Source: Acanthamoeba sp. SK_2022b
Lineage: Eukaryota; Discosea; Longamoebia; Acanthamoebidae
Direction of reading: 5' to 3'
NCBI GenBank assembly: GCA_027943245.1
Contig: JANDJZ010001141.1
Span: 1-12,010, forward strand
Length of the DNA: 12,010 nucleotides
Shown here: piece by piece, positions 1 to 7,991 of the stretch
Layout of the letters: each line of letters starts with the position of its first letter
Position numbering within the stretch: position 1 is the first letter of the stretch
Position numbers and translations under genes: made by a program
Notes under the pieces: generated by a model
Databases searched by the model: none
What the model saw: the letters and a program-made list of their open reading frames with translations, nothing else
Told to the model about the DNA's origin: nothing

Positions 1-216
1 ACGCTTGATGGTGAAGAGTAAGGTGTGAAGTGAGAGAGAACAGGGGTTCTCTCTGGTTTTATTGCTGTTGAATATATTGTTGTAGACAGTTGTACTACAA
101 CATAACTCCTAAACTTTAAGGCATGCCTTAATGTGCTATGAGCTCATTAAGTCCTACCTCATTTGGTGTTCCAGAGTGACTGTTGATCAGAGTACCTTAT
201 TAGGTAACTCACAACA
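1..216 (-). mobile_element. 3' LTR of the copia-type element (six bases cut off)
   Basis: Aligned with the LTR at 2171-2391, base 1 corresponds to LTR position 7 in plus-strand reading, so six terminal bases are outside the window. The inner end is the copia-type TG terminus on the minus strand (TGTTGTGAGTTACC). Inside are an AATAAA signal on the minus strand at 58-63 and four dyads: a 9-bp stem with a 4-base loop (33-54), an 8-bp stem with a 9-base loop (78-102), the 16-bp palindrome TTAAGGCATGCCTTAA (116-131) and ATGAGCTCAT (138-147). It keeps a CpG at 2-3 where the other LTR has CpA. Confidence 0.95.
58..63 (-). promoter_or_regulatory. AATAAA poly(A) signal in the 3' LTR
   Basis: The minus strand reads AATAAA, followed three bases later by the perfect 9-bp hairpin at 33-54. 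A canonical polyadenylation signal inside an LTR fits 3'-end formation of the retroelement RNA. The cleavage site itself is not visible. Confidence 0.6.
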
Positions 217-226
217 CGCCCCTTAA
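217..226 (-). promoter_or_regulatory. Polypurine tract for plus-strand priming
   Basis: On the minus strand the sequence just upstream of the 3' LTR is TTAAGGGGCG, directly abutting the LTR's first TG. A short A/G-rich tract ending at the LTR boundary is the usual RNase H-resistant primer of LTR retrotransposons. The position confirms the LTR end at 216. Confidence 0.85.
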
Positions 227-231
227 CAGTA

Positions 232-1128
232 TCAGGAACACCTTACAAGATTTAGCTCAACACATAAGTCATTCATGCGTCCTCTACCAAGGGCCTTTGT
301 GAGCATGTCGGCTGGCATGATGGCCATGGGCATGTGGTGGAGGCTAATCATCTCATTGGCAAGGTTCTCATGCACCAGCACCAACTTGATGCCGTAGTGC
401 TTCAATCACTGATGATACTCGCCAGGTCATGAGGTCGCAATCATCAGTGCACTCTCATTGTCACAGTAGATTGGCATTTGACTCGCTCAATCAAGTCCTA
501 AGTCATTGTAGAAATGGCCAAGGAAGATCACATGCTTGATGGCTTTGGCCAGCGCGTTGAGTTTGGCCTCAGTGGTCAATGTAGCTATGCAGGATTGGTT
601 CTTCGCTCTCCAGTAGACTGGGCCACCTGCAATCATGTAGAGAATACTGGACGTTGACTTGCGTGTAGTCTTGTCTCTGGCCCAGTCTGCATCTGAGAAG
701 CCTCTGGTCATGAGGCCGCTCGCGTCTGGCATGTACTGTATCGCCAGCTCTTGCGTACCACACAAGTACCTGAATAAGTGTTTCACCGCAGCCCAGTGTT
801 CCCCCCCATAGGCGTTCAGATGCCTACTGAGGACACACATCACATACACAATGTCCAGTCATGAGGCTAGGGCAATGTAGTTGAGTCACCCCACGGCCAA
901 TCGGTACGGGATGCCAATGAACTCCAATGGCGTCTTCTCAAGCGTAGGAAGCTGGAGACCAGGCTCCATGGGCGTGCCAATTGCCTTCAAGGTTGCAAAT
1001 CTGAAGTCATGTAGAAGTTCTTGTATCTTGCCTGCTTGACATAGTAGTATCAACCTGTCTTCATCGTCACATATCACTTTGAGTGACAGGATAAAAGTCG
1101 CAATGCCTAGGTCAATCATCTTGAACCC
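232..1128 (-). pseudogene. Degenerate pol remnant: end of RT plus RNase H
   Basis: This minus-strand frame reads as the thumb and connection end of copia RT followed by RNase H. RT similarity begins at about 1125 (FKMIDLG, then FILSLKV) and runs through GTPMEP and PYRLAVG (down to about 886). RNase H follows, and all four acidic catalytic positions are visible: SDADW, TTEAK, YCDN and ADMLTK. The frame ends at TGA (232-234), five bases before the polypurine tract. Five TGA codons interrupt it, after AVG, ALAS, GLD, ATS and YHQ, and most sit where relatives usually have arginine. No insertion or deletion is needed to read through. The YVDD catalytic box of RT and all of integrase are absent. 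CpG density by hand count is about half that of the neighbouring gag-protease part. It is almost certainly not translated into active enzyme. Confidence 0.93.
1125..1126 (-). other. Deletion junction joining protease to RT
   Basis: On the minus strand the protease-like LHDG segment (1126-1137) is followed at once by the RT-like FKMIDLG segment. In complete elements the rest of protease, all of integrase and the RT fingers and palm lie between these. A frame change between the GFGVV residues (about 1149-1163) and the LHDG segment shows one additional small indel near 1148. The breakpoint is placed by protein similarity and could be off by a few codons. Confidence 0.7.
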
Positions 1129-2144
1129 ATCATGCAGTACCTTCTGCGTACGACTCCGAACCCTTTGATCTTGCACTTGAAGTTGTCGCCGAGCAGTAGA
1201 CTCTGCCCTTTGGCCTCAAGACTCACGTAGTCATGTAGCCAGTCCTTCCTGCATGTGACGTGTGCAGTTGCTCTGGAGTCCAAATACCAGTGGTCTTTGG
1301 ACTCCGTGACAGCTAGTGCTTGCTTGGTCGCCGAGAGAATGGTCTCCTCCCTCACTCCGGCGCTTTGCTGGCCACTTCCCTTGCCATCTCTGAGCTTCTT
1401 GCCCTTGAGCTTGGGACAGTCACATCTCCTGTGCCTGACCTCACCGCATTTGAAGCACTTACCAGTAAACTTTCTGGGTTTGCCGTCGTCAGACTTCGTG
1501 TTGGAGTTTCGCTCCCGTTGTCCTTGTGGCGCTTGAACAATGTTGATGGACTTGTGCGTTGCTGTCTTTGCAATGTGGGTGGCCTCACACTGAAACAGTA
1601 GCTGCTTGGCCTCTCTGTAGCTCATTTCTCTCACGCTCTCGATGATGGTCTGTACTGACTCATACTCCTCCGGGAGTCCATTGAGCATGATCGTGAGTGC
1701 CAGGTTCTTGTCGACCTCGTAGTCTTGACCTGCCAGGTCCTTTGCGGCCTTGTCTAGCCGCCTGAAGTATGTATCCAGGGTCTCTCCGGGCTCGTATTGC
1801 ATCCTCAAGTAGCGCTTGAGGTAGAGCGTGCAGTACCCCGTAGTCTTCGGTGCTAGCTGCTCATCGAGTGCCTTCAGCATCTCCCTCAGGTCCTTGAGGT
1901 GCGAGCATATCGGCCTGAACTGTGTGTCCAGACACAGAATGATGAAGCCAGCCGCCTGCTGCATCCTCATTCGTCTGTCGTTGTCTCCGTCGTCGGCCTT
2001 CTCCTTGCCCGCGCCTCTGGGCTGGCTGAACACAACGTCCCACAGGTTCTGTGAGAGCAGGACAAACTCAAGCTCCTCGCGCCAGGTGCTGTACTCCGTG
2101 ACCGATCGGAGTACGTATTGCTTGGTGACTTCGTAGTTACTCAT
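1129..2144 (-). CDS. gag: Gag polyprotein with zinc knuckle and truncated protease
   Basis: This frame is open for about 335 codons on the minus strand. I take the ATG at 2142-2144 (MSNYEVTKQY) as the start because an upstream in-frame ATG at 2151-2153 overlaps the primer-binding site, and any earlier one lies in the LTR. The N-terminal two thirds resemble copia-type Gag (UBN2-like capsid), including LNGLPEEYE. A CCHC zinc knuckle, C-x2-C-x4-H-x4-C, lies at 1416-1457 (CFKCGEVRHRRCDC) and should bind the RNA genome in virus-like particles. The aspartic protease starts at HWYLDS (near 1275-1294), but its expected DSG/DTG triad reads DSR, and the domain stops soon after LLLGDNFKCKIKGFGVV. The frame then runs out of phase to a stop at 1116-1118. 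Gag could still be functional; protease is not. CpG is frequent here, unlike in the pol half. Confidence 0.9.
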
Positions 2145-2152
2145 CGTGAGCA

Positions 2153-2165
2153 TGGGCCCATAACC
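2153..2165 (-). promoter_or_regulatory. Primer-binding site, half-tRNA initiator Met type
   Basis: The minus strand reads GGTTATGGGCCCA, five bases (CAACA) downstream of the 5' LTR end. Its complement, TGGGCCCATAACC, is the anticodon stem-loop of eukaryotic initiator tRNA-Met, with CAT as the anticodon. Drosophila copia is known to prime from an internal cut of initiator tRNA-Met and has nearly the same sequence after its LTR. The 3'-CCA-proximal match typical of most LTR elements is not seen. Confidence 0.88.
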
Positions 2166-2170
2166 TGTTG

Positions 2171-2391
2171 TGATGTACACTTGATGGTGAAGAGTAAAGT
2201 GTGAAGTGAGAGAGAACAGGGGTTCTCTCTGGTTTTATTGCTGTTGAATATATTGTTGTAGACAGTTGTACTACAACATAACTCCTAAACTTAAGGCATG
2301 CCTTAATGTGCCATGAGCTCATTAAGTCCTACCTCATTTGGTGTTCCAGAGTGACTGTTGATCAGAGTACACTATTAGGTAACTCACAACA
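2171..2391 (-). mobile_element. 5' LTR of the copia-type element
   Basis: A complete 221-bp LTR that on the minus strand begins TGTTGTGAGTTACC and ends GTGTACATCA. It carries AATAAA on the minus strand (2234-2239), the palindrome at 2291-2306 and the same stem-loops as the other LTR. Its outer end (2391) touches the CAC satellite with no unique flank. The gag frame starts 27 bp downstream of its inner end, so any leader is very short. Confidence 0.95.
2234..2239 (-). promoter_or_regulatory. AATAAA signal in the 5' LTR
   Basis: AATAAA on the minus strand, at the same LTR position as in the 3' LTR. It is followed by the perfect hairpin whose arms are AGAGAGAAC and GTTCTCTCT. Confidence 0.55.
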
Positions 2392-2517
2392 CACACCACC
2401 ACCACCACACCACCACAACGCCACCACAACATCACCACCTCACCACCAGCTCACCACCACCTCAACACCAGGCCGTCACTACAACACCACAACGCAACCA
2501 CATCACCCCAACACCAC

Positions 2518-2585
2518 ACCACCACCACCACCACCACCACCACCACCACCACCACCACCACCACCACCACCACCACCACCACCAC
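2518..2585. repeat. Pure (ACC)n microsatellite
   Basis: An uninterrupted ACC run of about 22 units within the degenerate block. The purity contrasts with the diverged surroundings and suggests recent slippage expansion. Confidence 0.97.
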
Positions 2586-3012
2586 AACACCACAACACAC
2601 CACAATCTCACCACATCACCACACCACCACAACACAACCACAGCACCCCAACTCGACACCACCACCACCACTCACCACACCATCTCCACCACACTACTAC
2701 CATCACCACCACAACACAACTACAACATCACACAACAGCACCACCTCATCACCACCACACCACAACACCACCCTACCATCACCACCACAGCATCACCACC
2801 ATACTACCACAACATCACCATCTCACCACAACACCACCACAACATTACCACAACACCACAACACAACATCACCACACACCACAACACCACCACATCATCA
2901 CAACATCACCACACATTCCCACAACAGCACCACAACAGCACCACAACATCACCACAACACCACACCACTACCACAACACCACAACACCACACCACCACAC
3001 CACAACACCACC

Positions 3013-3097
3013 ACACCACCACACCACCACCACTACTACAACAGCACATACACCACCACACCACCACCACTACTACAACAGCACATACACCACCACA
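3013..3097. repeat. 37-bp tandem duplication
   Basis: Two full copies and a partial one with a 37-bp period, recognisable by the shared CACTACTACAACAGCACATA segment (3031 and 3068). No mismatches were seen within the stated limits, so the duplication looks recent. Confidence 0.9.
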
Positions 3098-3252
3098 ACA
3101 CCACAACACCACAACGCCATCACCACAATGTCATCACCACACTACCATCACAACACCACCACAACATCATCACAACATCACCATCACATCACCATCATAT
3201 CACCATCACCACACCACCACAACACCACAACACCATCACCACAAAACCCACA

Positions 3253-3358
3253 ACACCATCACCACACCATCACAACACCACAACTTCACCACACCATCAC
3301 ACCATCACCACACCATCACAACACCACAACTTCACCACACCATCACACCATCACCACA
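3253..3358. repeat. 46-bp tandem duplication
   Basis: A 60-bp stretch recurs with an offset of 46 bp, marked by CAACTTCACC at 3281 and 3327. It is identical by eye. It sits in a sub-block dominated by CACCATCAC words (about 3180-3650). Confidence 0.9.
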
Positions 3359-4516
3359 ACACCACCATCACCACAACACCACAACCATCACAACACCACA
3401 ACACCACCATCACCACACCATCACAACACCACACCACAACACCATCACCACATCACCACACCACCATCACCACACCATCACAATACCACAACACCACCAT
3501 CACCACACCACCACAGCACCACAACACCACCATCACCACACCATCACAACACCACACCACCATCACCACATCACCACACCACCACACCACCATCACCACA
3601 ACACCACATCACCATCACCATCACCACACCATCACACCATCACCACAACACCACAGCAGCACCATACCATCACAACCACAACATCACCACCACCACCACG
3701 AAATCAGCACAACATCACCCCACAACAGCCCACCATACACCAACACAACACCACCACACCACAACACCACCATAACGCCATCACAACATCACTACAACAT
3801 CACCATAATACAACAGCACAACATCAGCACAACACCACAATATCACCCACATCATTGTAACCAGCACCACAACACCACAAATCTTTGCAACAACAAGCAC
3901 AATAACACCACAACATTACATTATCACCGCATCCACAACATCACCACAACACCACTAAAACATCACCACAACACCTCTACAACATAAGTAAAACATCACC
4001 GCACCACCACCACCACAGCAACACTACCACAACAGCAACACAATCCTATACCATTACCACAACACCATAAAAACATTACTACAACATTACTGCAACACCC
4101 ACCACTAAAACATTGCCACACCAACACCACCCTGACAACACCACAACAATACCACACCATCCCACAATACCACAACATCACCATAGCATCACCACACAAC
4201 CACACCACCACAACAATACCACTCCACCACCACAACACCACAACATCACTACCAGAAGACCACAAAAACAACTCCACACCACACCCACCACAACACCACC
4301 ACACAACACCACACCCACCACCACAACACCACACCCACCACAACACAACCAACAACAGCACCACCTACCTGAATCATAACATCACCACAAAATCACCACC
4401 ACAACATCACCACAACATAATAGTGCCATGCCACACCAGCACCACCACCATCCCCACAACACCACAACAACACATTAACACCACAACATCACTACTCCAC
4501 AAGACCAACAACAGTC

Positions 4517-4644
4517 TTGTCCCAAGCTCAAGGCCCTGTGATAGCAAGGTAAGCGGCTCACAAAGCACCAGTACAAGAGAGGAGACCATCCTCTCAGCGA
4601 CCAAGCAAGCAATAAGCCATCACAGAGTCCAAAGACCAGTGGTA
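4517..4644 (+). pseudogene. Captured gag fragment of the same retroelement family
   Basis: This stretch is a diverged plus-strand copy of the minus-strand segment 1285-1419, from just after the zinc knuckle to the start of protease. Shared blocks include TGTCCCAAGCTCAAGG, GGAGACCAT, GCGACCAAGCAAGCA and GAGTCCAAAGACCA. One frame still reads REETILSATKQA before it shifts. It is about 7 bp shorter than the donor and has several substitutions. It is flanked by satellite on both sides and lies where the polarity changes from CAC to GTG. It may be a remnant of a second, inverted element or a filler insertion. Confidence 0.9.
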
Positions 4645-4652
4645 ACCAGCAC

Positions 4653-5371
4653 CTGGTGTGGTGTGGTGGTTGTGTTGTAGGGGTTGTAGTGGTGTAGTGG
4701 TGTTGTTGTTGTGGTGGTGTTATTGTGATGGTATGGTGTTGTGGTGTTAGTGTGGTGGCGGTGATGTTGTGGTGTTGTTGTTGTTGTTGTTGTTGTGGTG
4801 TTATTGTGATGGTGTTAGTGTTGTGGTGTTGTGGTGATGGTGTGGTGATGATGTGGTAGTGGTGGTAGTGGTGGTGTTGTTGTGCTGTTGTGGTGATGGT
4901 AGATGATGTTGTGGTGATGTTGTGGCGGTGGTGTGGTGGTGGTGTGGTGGTGATGTGGTGTGGTGATGTGGTGTGGTGATGGTGTGATGGTGTTGTGCTG
5001 ATGTTGTGGTGGTGTGATGGTGGTGTGATGGTGGTGTGATGTTGTGGTGGTGTGGTGGTGTTGTGGTGGTGGTGGTGGTGGTGTGGTGATGGTGTTGTGA
5101 TGTGGTGGTGTTGTTGTGATGTTGTTGTGGTGGTGTTGTGATGTGGTGTTGTGCTGTTGTGGTGGTATTGTTGTGGGGCGTTGGTTTGTTTTTGTTGTGG
5201 TGTAGTTGTGTGGTTGTGCTGTTGTTATTGTGGTGGGGTAGTGTCGTGGAGATGGTGTGGTGATGGTGTATTGCTTGTTTTGTGATATGATGGTGGTGTT
5301 GTAGTGATGATGTGGTGGTGTGGTAATGATGTGGTAGTGATGTTGCCATGTTGTTTTGGTGTTTTATGTTG
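4653..5371. repeat. GTG-polarity satellite block
   Basis: The plus strand is almost only G and T (GTG, GTT, GAT words), the reverse complement of the vocabulary at 2392-4516. The minus strand therefore carries a long His/Thr frame that I do not count as a gene. No unique sequence is apparent. Confidence 0.93.
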
Positions 5372-5408
5372 TGATGTACGGTTTTATTAATGTTGAATAT
5401 ATTGGTGT
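5372..5408 (-). mobile_element. LTR relic with internal deletion
   Basis: TGATGTAC (5372-5379) matches one LTR end. It is followed directly by GGTTTTATT and TGTTGAATATATTG (5391-5404), which in the 5' LTR begins 52 bp further on (2179-2230 missing). The preceding TGTTG equals the first five bases of the internal region. Orientation is that of the element at 1-2391, opposite to the neighbouring full LTR. Confidence 0.8.
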
Positions 5409-5476
5409 GCCTCTGGTGTGGTGTGGTTGGTTGTGTTGTGGTGTTGTGGTGGTGTTGTGGTGGGGATGGTGTGGTG
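5409..5476. repeat. Short GTG spacer between inverted LTR copies
   Basis: GT-rich satellite containing the phrase CCTCTGGTGTGGTG. A very similar phrase recurs near 5866, on the other side of the LTR at 5477-5697, suggesting that this spacer was duplicated or was split by insertion. Confidence 0.75.
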
Positions 5477-5697
5477 TGTTGTGAGTTACCTATAAGGTAC
5501 TCAGATCAACAGTCACTCTGGAACACCTAATGAGGTAGGACTTAATGAGCTCATTGCACATTAAGGCATGCCTTAAAGTTTAGGAGTTATGTTGGAGGAC
5601 AACTGTCTACAACAATATATTCAACAGTAATAAAACCAGAGAGAACCCCTGTTCTCTCTCACTTCACACTTTACTCTTCACCACTAAGCGTACATCA
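5477..5697 (+). mobile_element. Full-length solo-type LTR, opposite orientation
   Basis: A complete 221-bp LTR reading TGTTGTGAGTTACC at its start and GCGTACATCA at its end on the plus strand. Its length equals that of the LTR at 2171-2391. It keeps AATAAA (5629-5634), the 16-bp palindrome (5561-5576) and the 9-bp hairpin, but the 8-bp stem near 5600 is broken by substitutions. It resembles the 3' LTR at the GCGTACA end, where the 5' LTR has GTGTACA. The flanking pentamers (TGGTG and CAACA) do not match, so a simple solo LTR with a clean target duplication is not shown. CAACA also equals the first internal bases of the element, so this may be a truncated 5' end. Confidence 0.93.
5629..5634 (+). 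promoter_or_regulatory. AATAAA signal in the solo-type LTR
   Basis: AATAAA on the plus strand at the conserved LTR position, followed by the 9-bp hairpin. It could in principle terminate transcripts entering from the left. Confidence 0.5.
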
Positions 5698-5973
5698 CAA
5701 CATGGTGATGGTGTAGTGGTGTTGTTGTGGTTGTGATGTTGTGGTGTTGTGGTGATGTTGTGGTGTTGTGGTGGCAGTGATATTGTGGTGGTGTTGTTGT
5801 GATGGTGTGTGTTGTGGTGTTAGTGTGGTGGTGTTGTGGTGACGATGTGGTGTTGTGGTGTTGGTGCCTCTGGTGTGGTGGGTTGTGTTGTTGTGGTGTT
5901 GTTGTGGTTGTTGTGGTGTTGTGGAGGTGGTTGTGTTGTTGTGTTGTTGTAGTGTGGTGCTGTTGTGTTGTGG
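5698..5973. repeat. GTG satellite right of the solo-type LTR
   Basis: GT-only vocabulary continues on the plus strand up to a dyad at 5967-5981 (GTTGTGG, one base, CCACAAC), where polarity flips to CAC. No unique DNA is seen. Confidence 0.93.
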
Positions 5974-6624
5974 GCCACAACACCACCACAACACCACTAC
6001 AACAGCACTACCACAACACCACAACACCACATCAACAGCACCATAACACCATTACCATAGCATCACCATAACACCATTACCACCATACCACTCCATCAGA
6101 GCATCACAACATCCTAACAACAGCATCACAACACATCACCACCATACCATTACCACAACACCACGACCACACCATAACCACACCATAACCACAACACTGA
6201 CATCACAAAAGATAGCACCGCAATGTCATAACTACAACAACACCACCACAACAACACCACAACACCAAACACACCAAAACCACAAAACCACCACAACACA
6301 ACCACAACAACACCATAATTTCACCACTACACCACAACACCACAACCACTACACCACAACACCAACACGACAGCACTTAAACATCACCACAACAACACCA
6401 CAACAACATCCCAACAACACCACCACATCAACACCACCACAACATCACAACAACATCACCACATCAACACCACCACTACACCACAACTACAACCACAACA
6501 TCACCACCTAAAATCACCACCACAACAACACCACAACAACATCACCACCACAACAACATCACCACCACAACACCATCCCAACAACACCACACCTACACCA
6601 CAACAACAACATTGCCACCTCAAC

Positions 6625-6663
6625 ACACCACCACAACACACCACCACAACACACCACCACAAC
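6625..6663. repeat. 13-bp perfect tandem repeat
   Basis: Three contiguous identical copies of ACACCACCACAAC. Confidence 0.95.
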
Positions 6664-7285
6664 ACCATCACCACACCACCACATCATCACAACAACAACA
6701 CCACCATCATCACAACATCACCACAACAACAACAACACCACCACACCAACACCACCACAACACCACAACACTGCCACCACTACGCAACAACGTCACCACA
6801 ACCATCACAACAACCACAACACCACCACAGCACAACAACACCACACCACAACACCACCACACCATCACCATCACCACCATCACCATCACACCATCACCAC
6901 ACCATCACATCACCATCACCATCACACCACACCATCATAATACTGTTGCCATCACAACACCATCACAACACCATCACAACACCACCACAACATCACAACA
7001 ACACACCACAACATCACCATGACATCACAACAACACCGCCACAACACCACCACAGCACTACCACAACATCAAAACAACATCACCACCACCAGCACCACCA
7101 CCACAACCACAACAACACATCACCATATCATCAACACAACATCACATCACCTCAACACCACACCACCACAAAATCTCCACCACACAATCACCACAACATC
7201 ACCACAACATCACATCACCTCAACATCACCACTACCACCACACCACCGCCACACCATCACCATCACCATCACCAGCACACCATCA

Positions 7286-7315
7286 CCACACCACACCACA
7301 CCACACCACACCACA
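7286..7315. repeat. (CCACA)6 pentanucleotide run
   Basis: Six perfect CCACA units in the CAC block, ending in CCACC triplets. Confidence 0.95.
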
Positions 7316-7356
7316 CCACCACCATACCACCACCCACATCATCACACCATCACAGC

Positions 7357-7770
7357 ATTGTGGTGATGTTGATGTTGTGGTGTTGTGGTGATGTTGTTAT
7401 GTTGTTGTGGTGATGTTGTGGTGTTGTGGTGATGGTGTGGGATGGTGTGGGATGGTGTGGGATGGTGTGGTGATGTTGTTGTGGTGATGTTGTTGTGATG
7501 GTGATGTTGTTGGGATGGTGTGGTGATGTTGTTGTGTTGTTGTGGTGATGTTGTGGTGTTGGTGTGATGGTGTGGGATGGTGTGGGATGGTGTGGTGATG
7601 GTGTGGTGATGGTGTTGTGATGGTGTGGTGATGGTGTTGTGATGGTGTTGTGTGGTGGTGTTATGGTGATTTTGTGGTGTTGTGGTGGTGTGGTGATGAT
7701 GGGTGTCATTGTTGTTGTGGAGATGTTGTGGTGGTGATGTTCTGGTGTGGTGCTGTTGGTGTGGCGGTGG
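7357..7770. repeat. GTG satellite with 10-bp tandems
   Basis: GT-rich on the plus strand. It contains four perfect copies of GATGGTGTGG (7431-7470) and three more copies at 7566-7595, so the same 10-mer expanded at two nearby places. Confidence 0.93.
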
Positions 7771-7925
7771 TAACAACATCACCAACATGACAACAACATA
7801 ACCACAACACCACAATACCACCAGAGCACCACCACAGTAACATCACCCCACCACACCATCACCACACCATCATTGCAACACCACACTGTCAAACACCATT
7901 ACAACAACAACAACACCACAACAAC
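7771..7925. repeat. Short CAC block 3
   Basis: AC-rich satellite between two GT-rich stretches. It is more diverged than blocks 1 and 2 (for example CCAGAGCACC and ACTGTCAAAC). Confidence 0.88.
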
Positions 7926-7991
7926 TGTGGAGCTGTTTGTGTTTGAGTGATGTAGTGGTGATGGTGGTGGCGTAGAGTTGTGGTGGGTACC
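7926..7991. other. Short GT-rich, partly unique island
   Basis: A 66-bp stretch with GAGCTG, TTTGAGTGATG and GCGTAGAG that does not fit the satellite words well. It ends in the palindrome GGTACC (7986-7991), where polarity returns to CAC. Confidence 0.6.

Larger units (their letters stand above)
1..2391 (-). mobile_element. Deleted Ty1/copia LTR retrotransposon with retained gag
   Basis: The whole element lies on the minus strand. Reading 5' to 3' it has an LTR (2171-2391), a half-tRNA primer site, gag, a protease start, a deletion junction near 1125, the end of RT, RNase H, a polypurine tract and an LTR (1-216). The internal region is 1954 bp, whereas complete copia-type elements usually total about 5 kb. 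Integrase and the front of RT are missing. The order protease then (integrase) then RT/RNase H, the UBN2-like Gag and the copia-style RNase H motifs assign it to Ty1/copia (Pseudoviridae) and not Ty3/gypsy. By eye the two LTRs differ by five substitutions and one single-base indel over about 215 bp. No target-site duplication can be tested because the left outer flank is outside the window. It could move only with proteins supplied in trans. Confidence 0.93.
2392..4516. repeat. CAC-polarity satellite block 1
   Basis: The plus strand is almost only A and C, built from CAC, CAA, CAT and ACC words with scattered G and T. Long reading frames of His, Thr, Pro, Gln and Asn run through it only because such sequence seldom forms stop codons. 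The part before 3780 is the most regular; 3780-4500 is more diverged, with extra T and G. It starts exactly at the outer LTR end and ends at a captured gag fragment. I see no gene in it. Confidence 0.95.
5974..7356. repeat. CAC-polarity satellite block 2
   Basis: AC-rich satellite on the plus strand. It includes a CAA-rich zone (6400-6600), three perfect copies of a 13-bp unit ACACCACCACAAC (6625-6663), a CACCATCAC zone (6860-6940) and a (CCACA)6 run at 7286-7315. The open frames here are composition artefacts. Block end is a CAC to GTG flip near 7357. Confidence 0.94.

Noticed and set aside
1255..1601. Plus-strand frames opposite gag
   Set aside because: The minus strand carries a clear zinc knuckle and protease start; the plus frames are antisense shadows.
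2306..3775. A 489-codon plus-strand frame rich in His, Thr, Pro, Asn and Gln
   Set aside because: Sequence of nearly only A and C seldom contains stop codons, and the frame starts inside an LTR and crosses into satellite. Similar frames occur in every CAC block and on the opposite strand of every GTG block.
4801..5349. A 182-codon minus-strand His/Thr frame
   Set aside because: It is the reverse strand of the GTG satellite, with the same artefact as above.
5472..5702. Clean target-site duplication around the solo-type LTR
   Set aside because: The flanking pentamers TGGTG and CAACA differ, and in this repeat any short match would be weak evidence.
5698..5711. Decayed primer-binding site after the LTR at 5477-5697
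   Set aside because: CAACATGGTGATGG loosely resembles the start of the internal region, but it is also plain satellite vocabulary; only CAACA is convincing.
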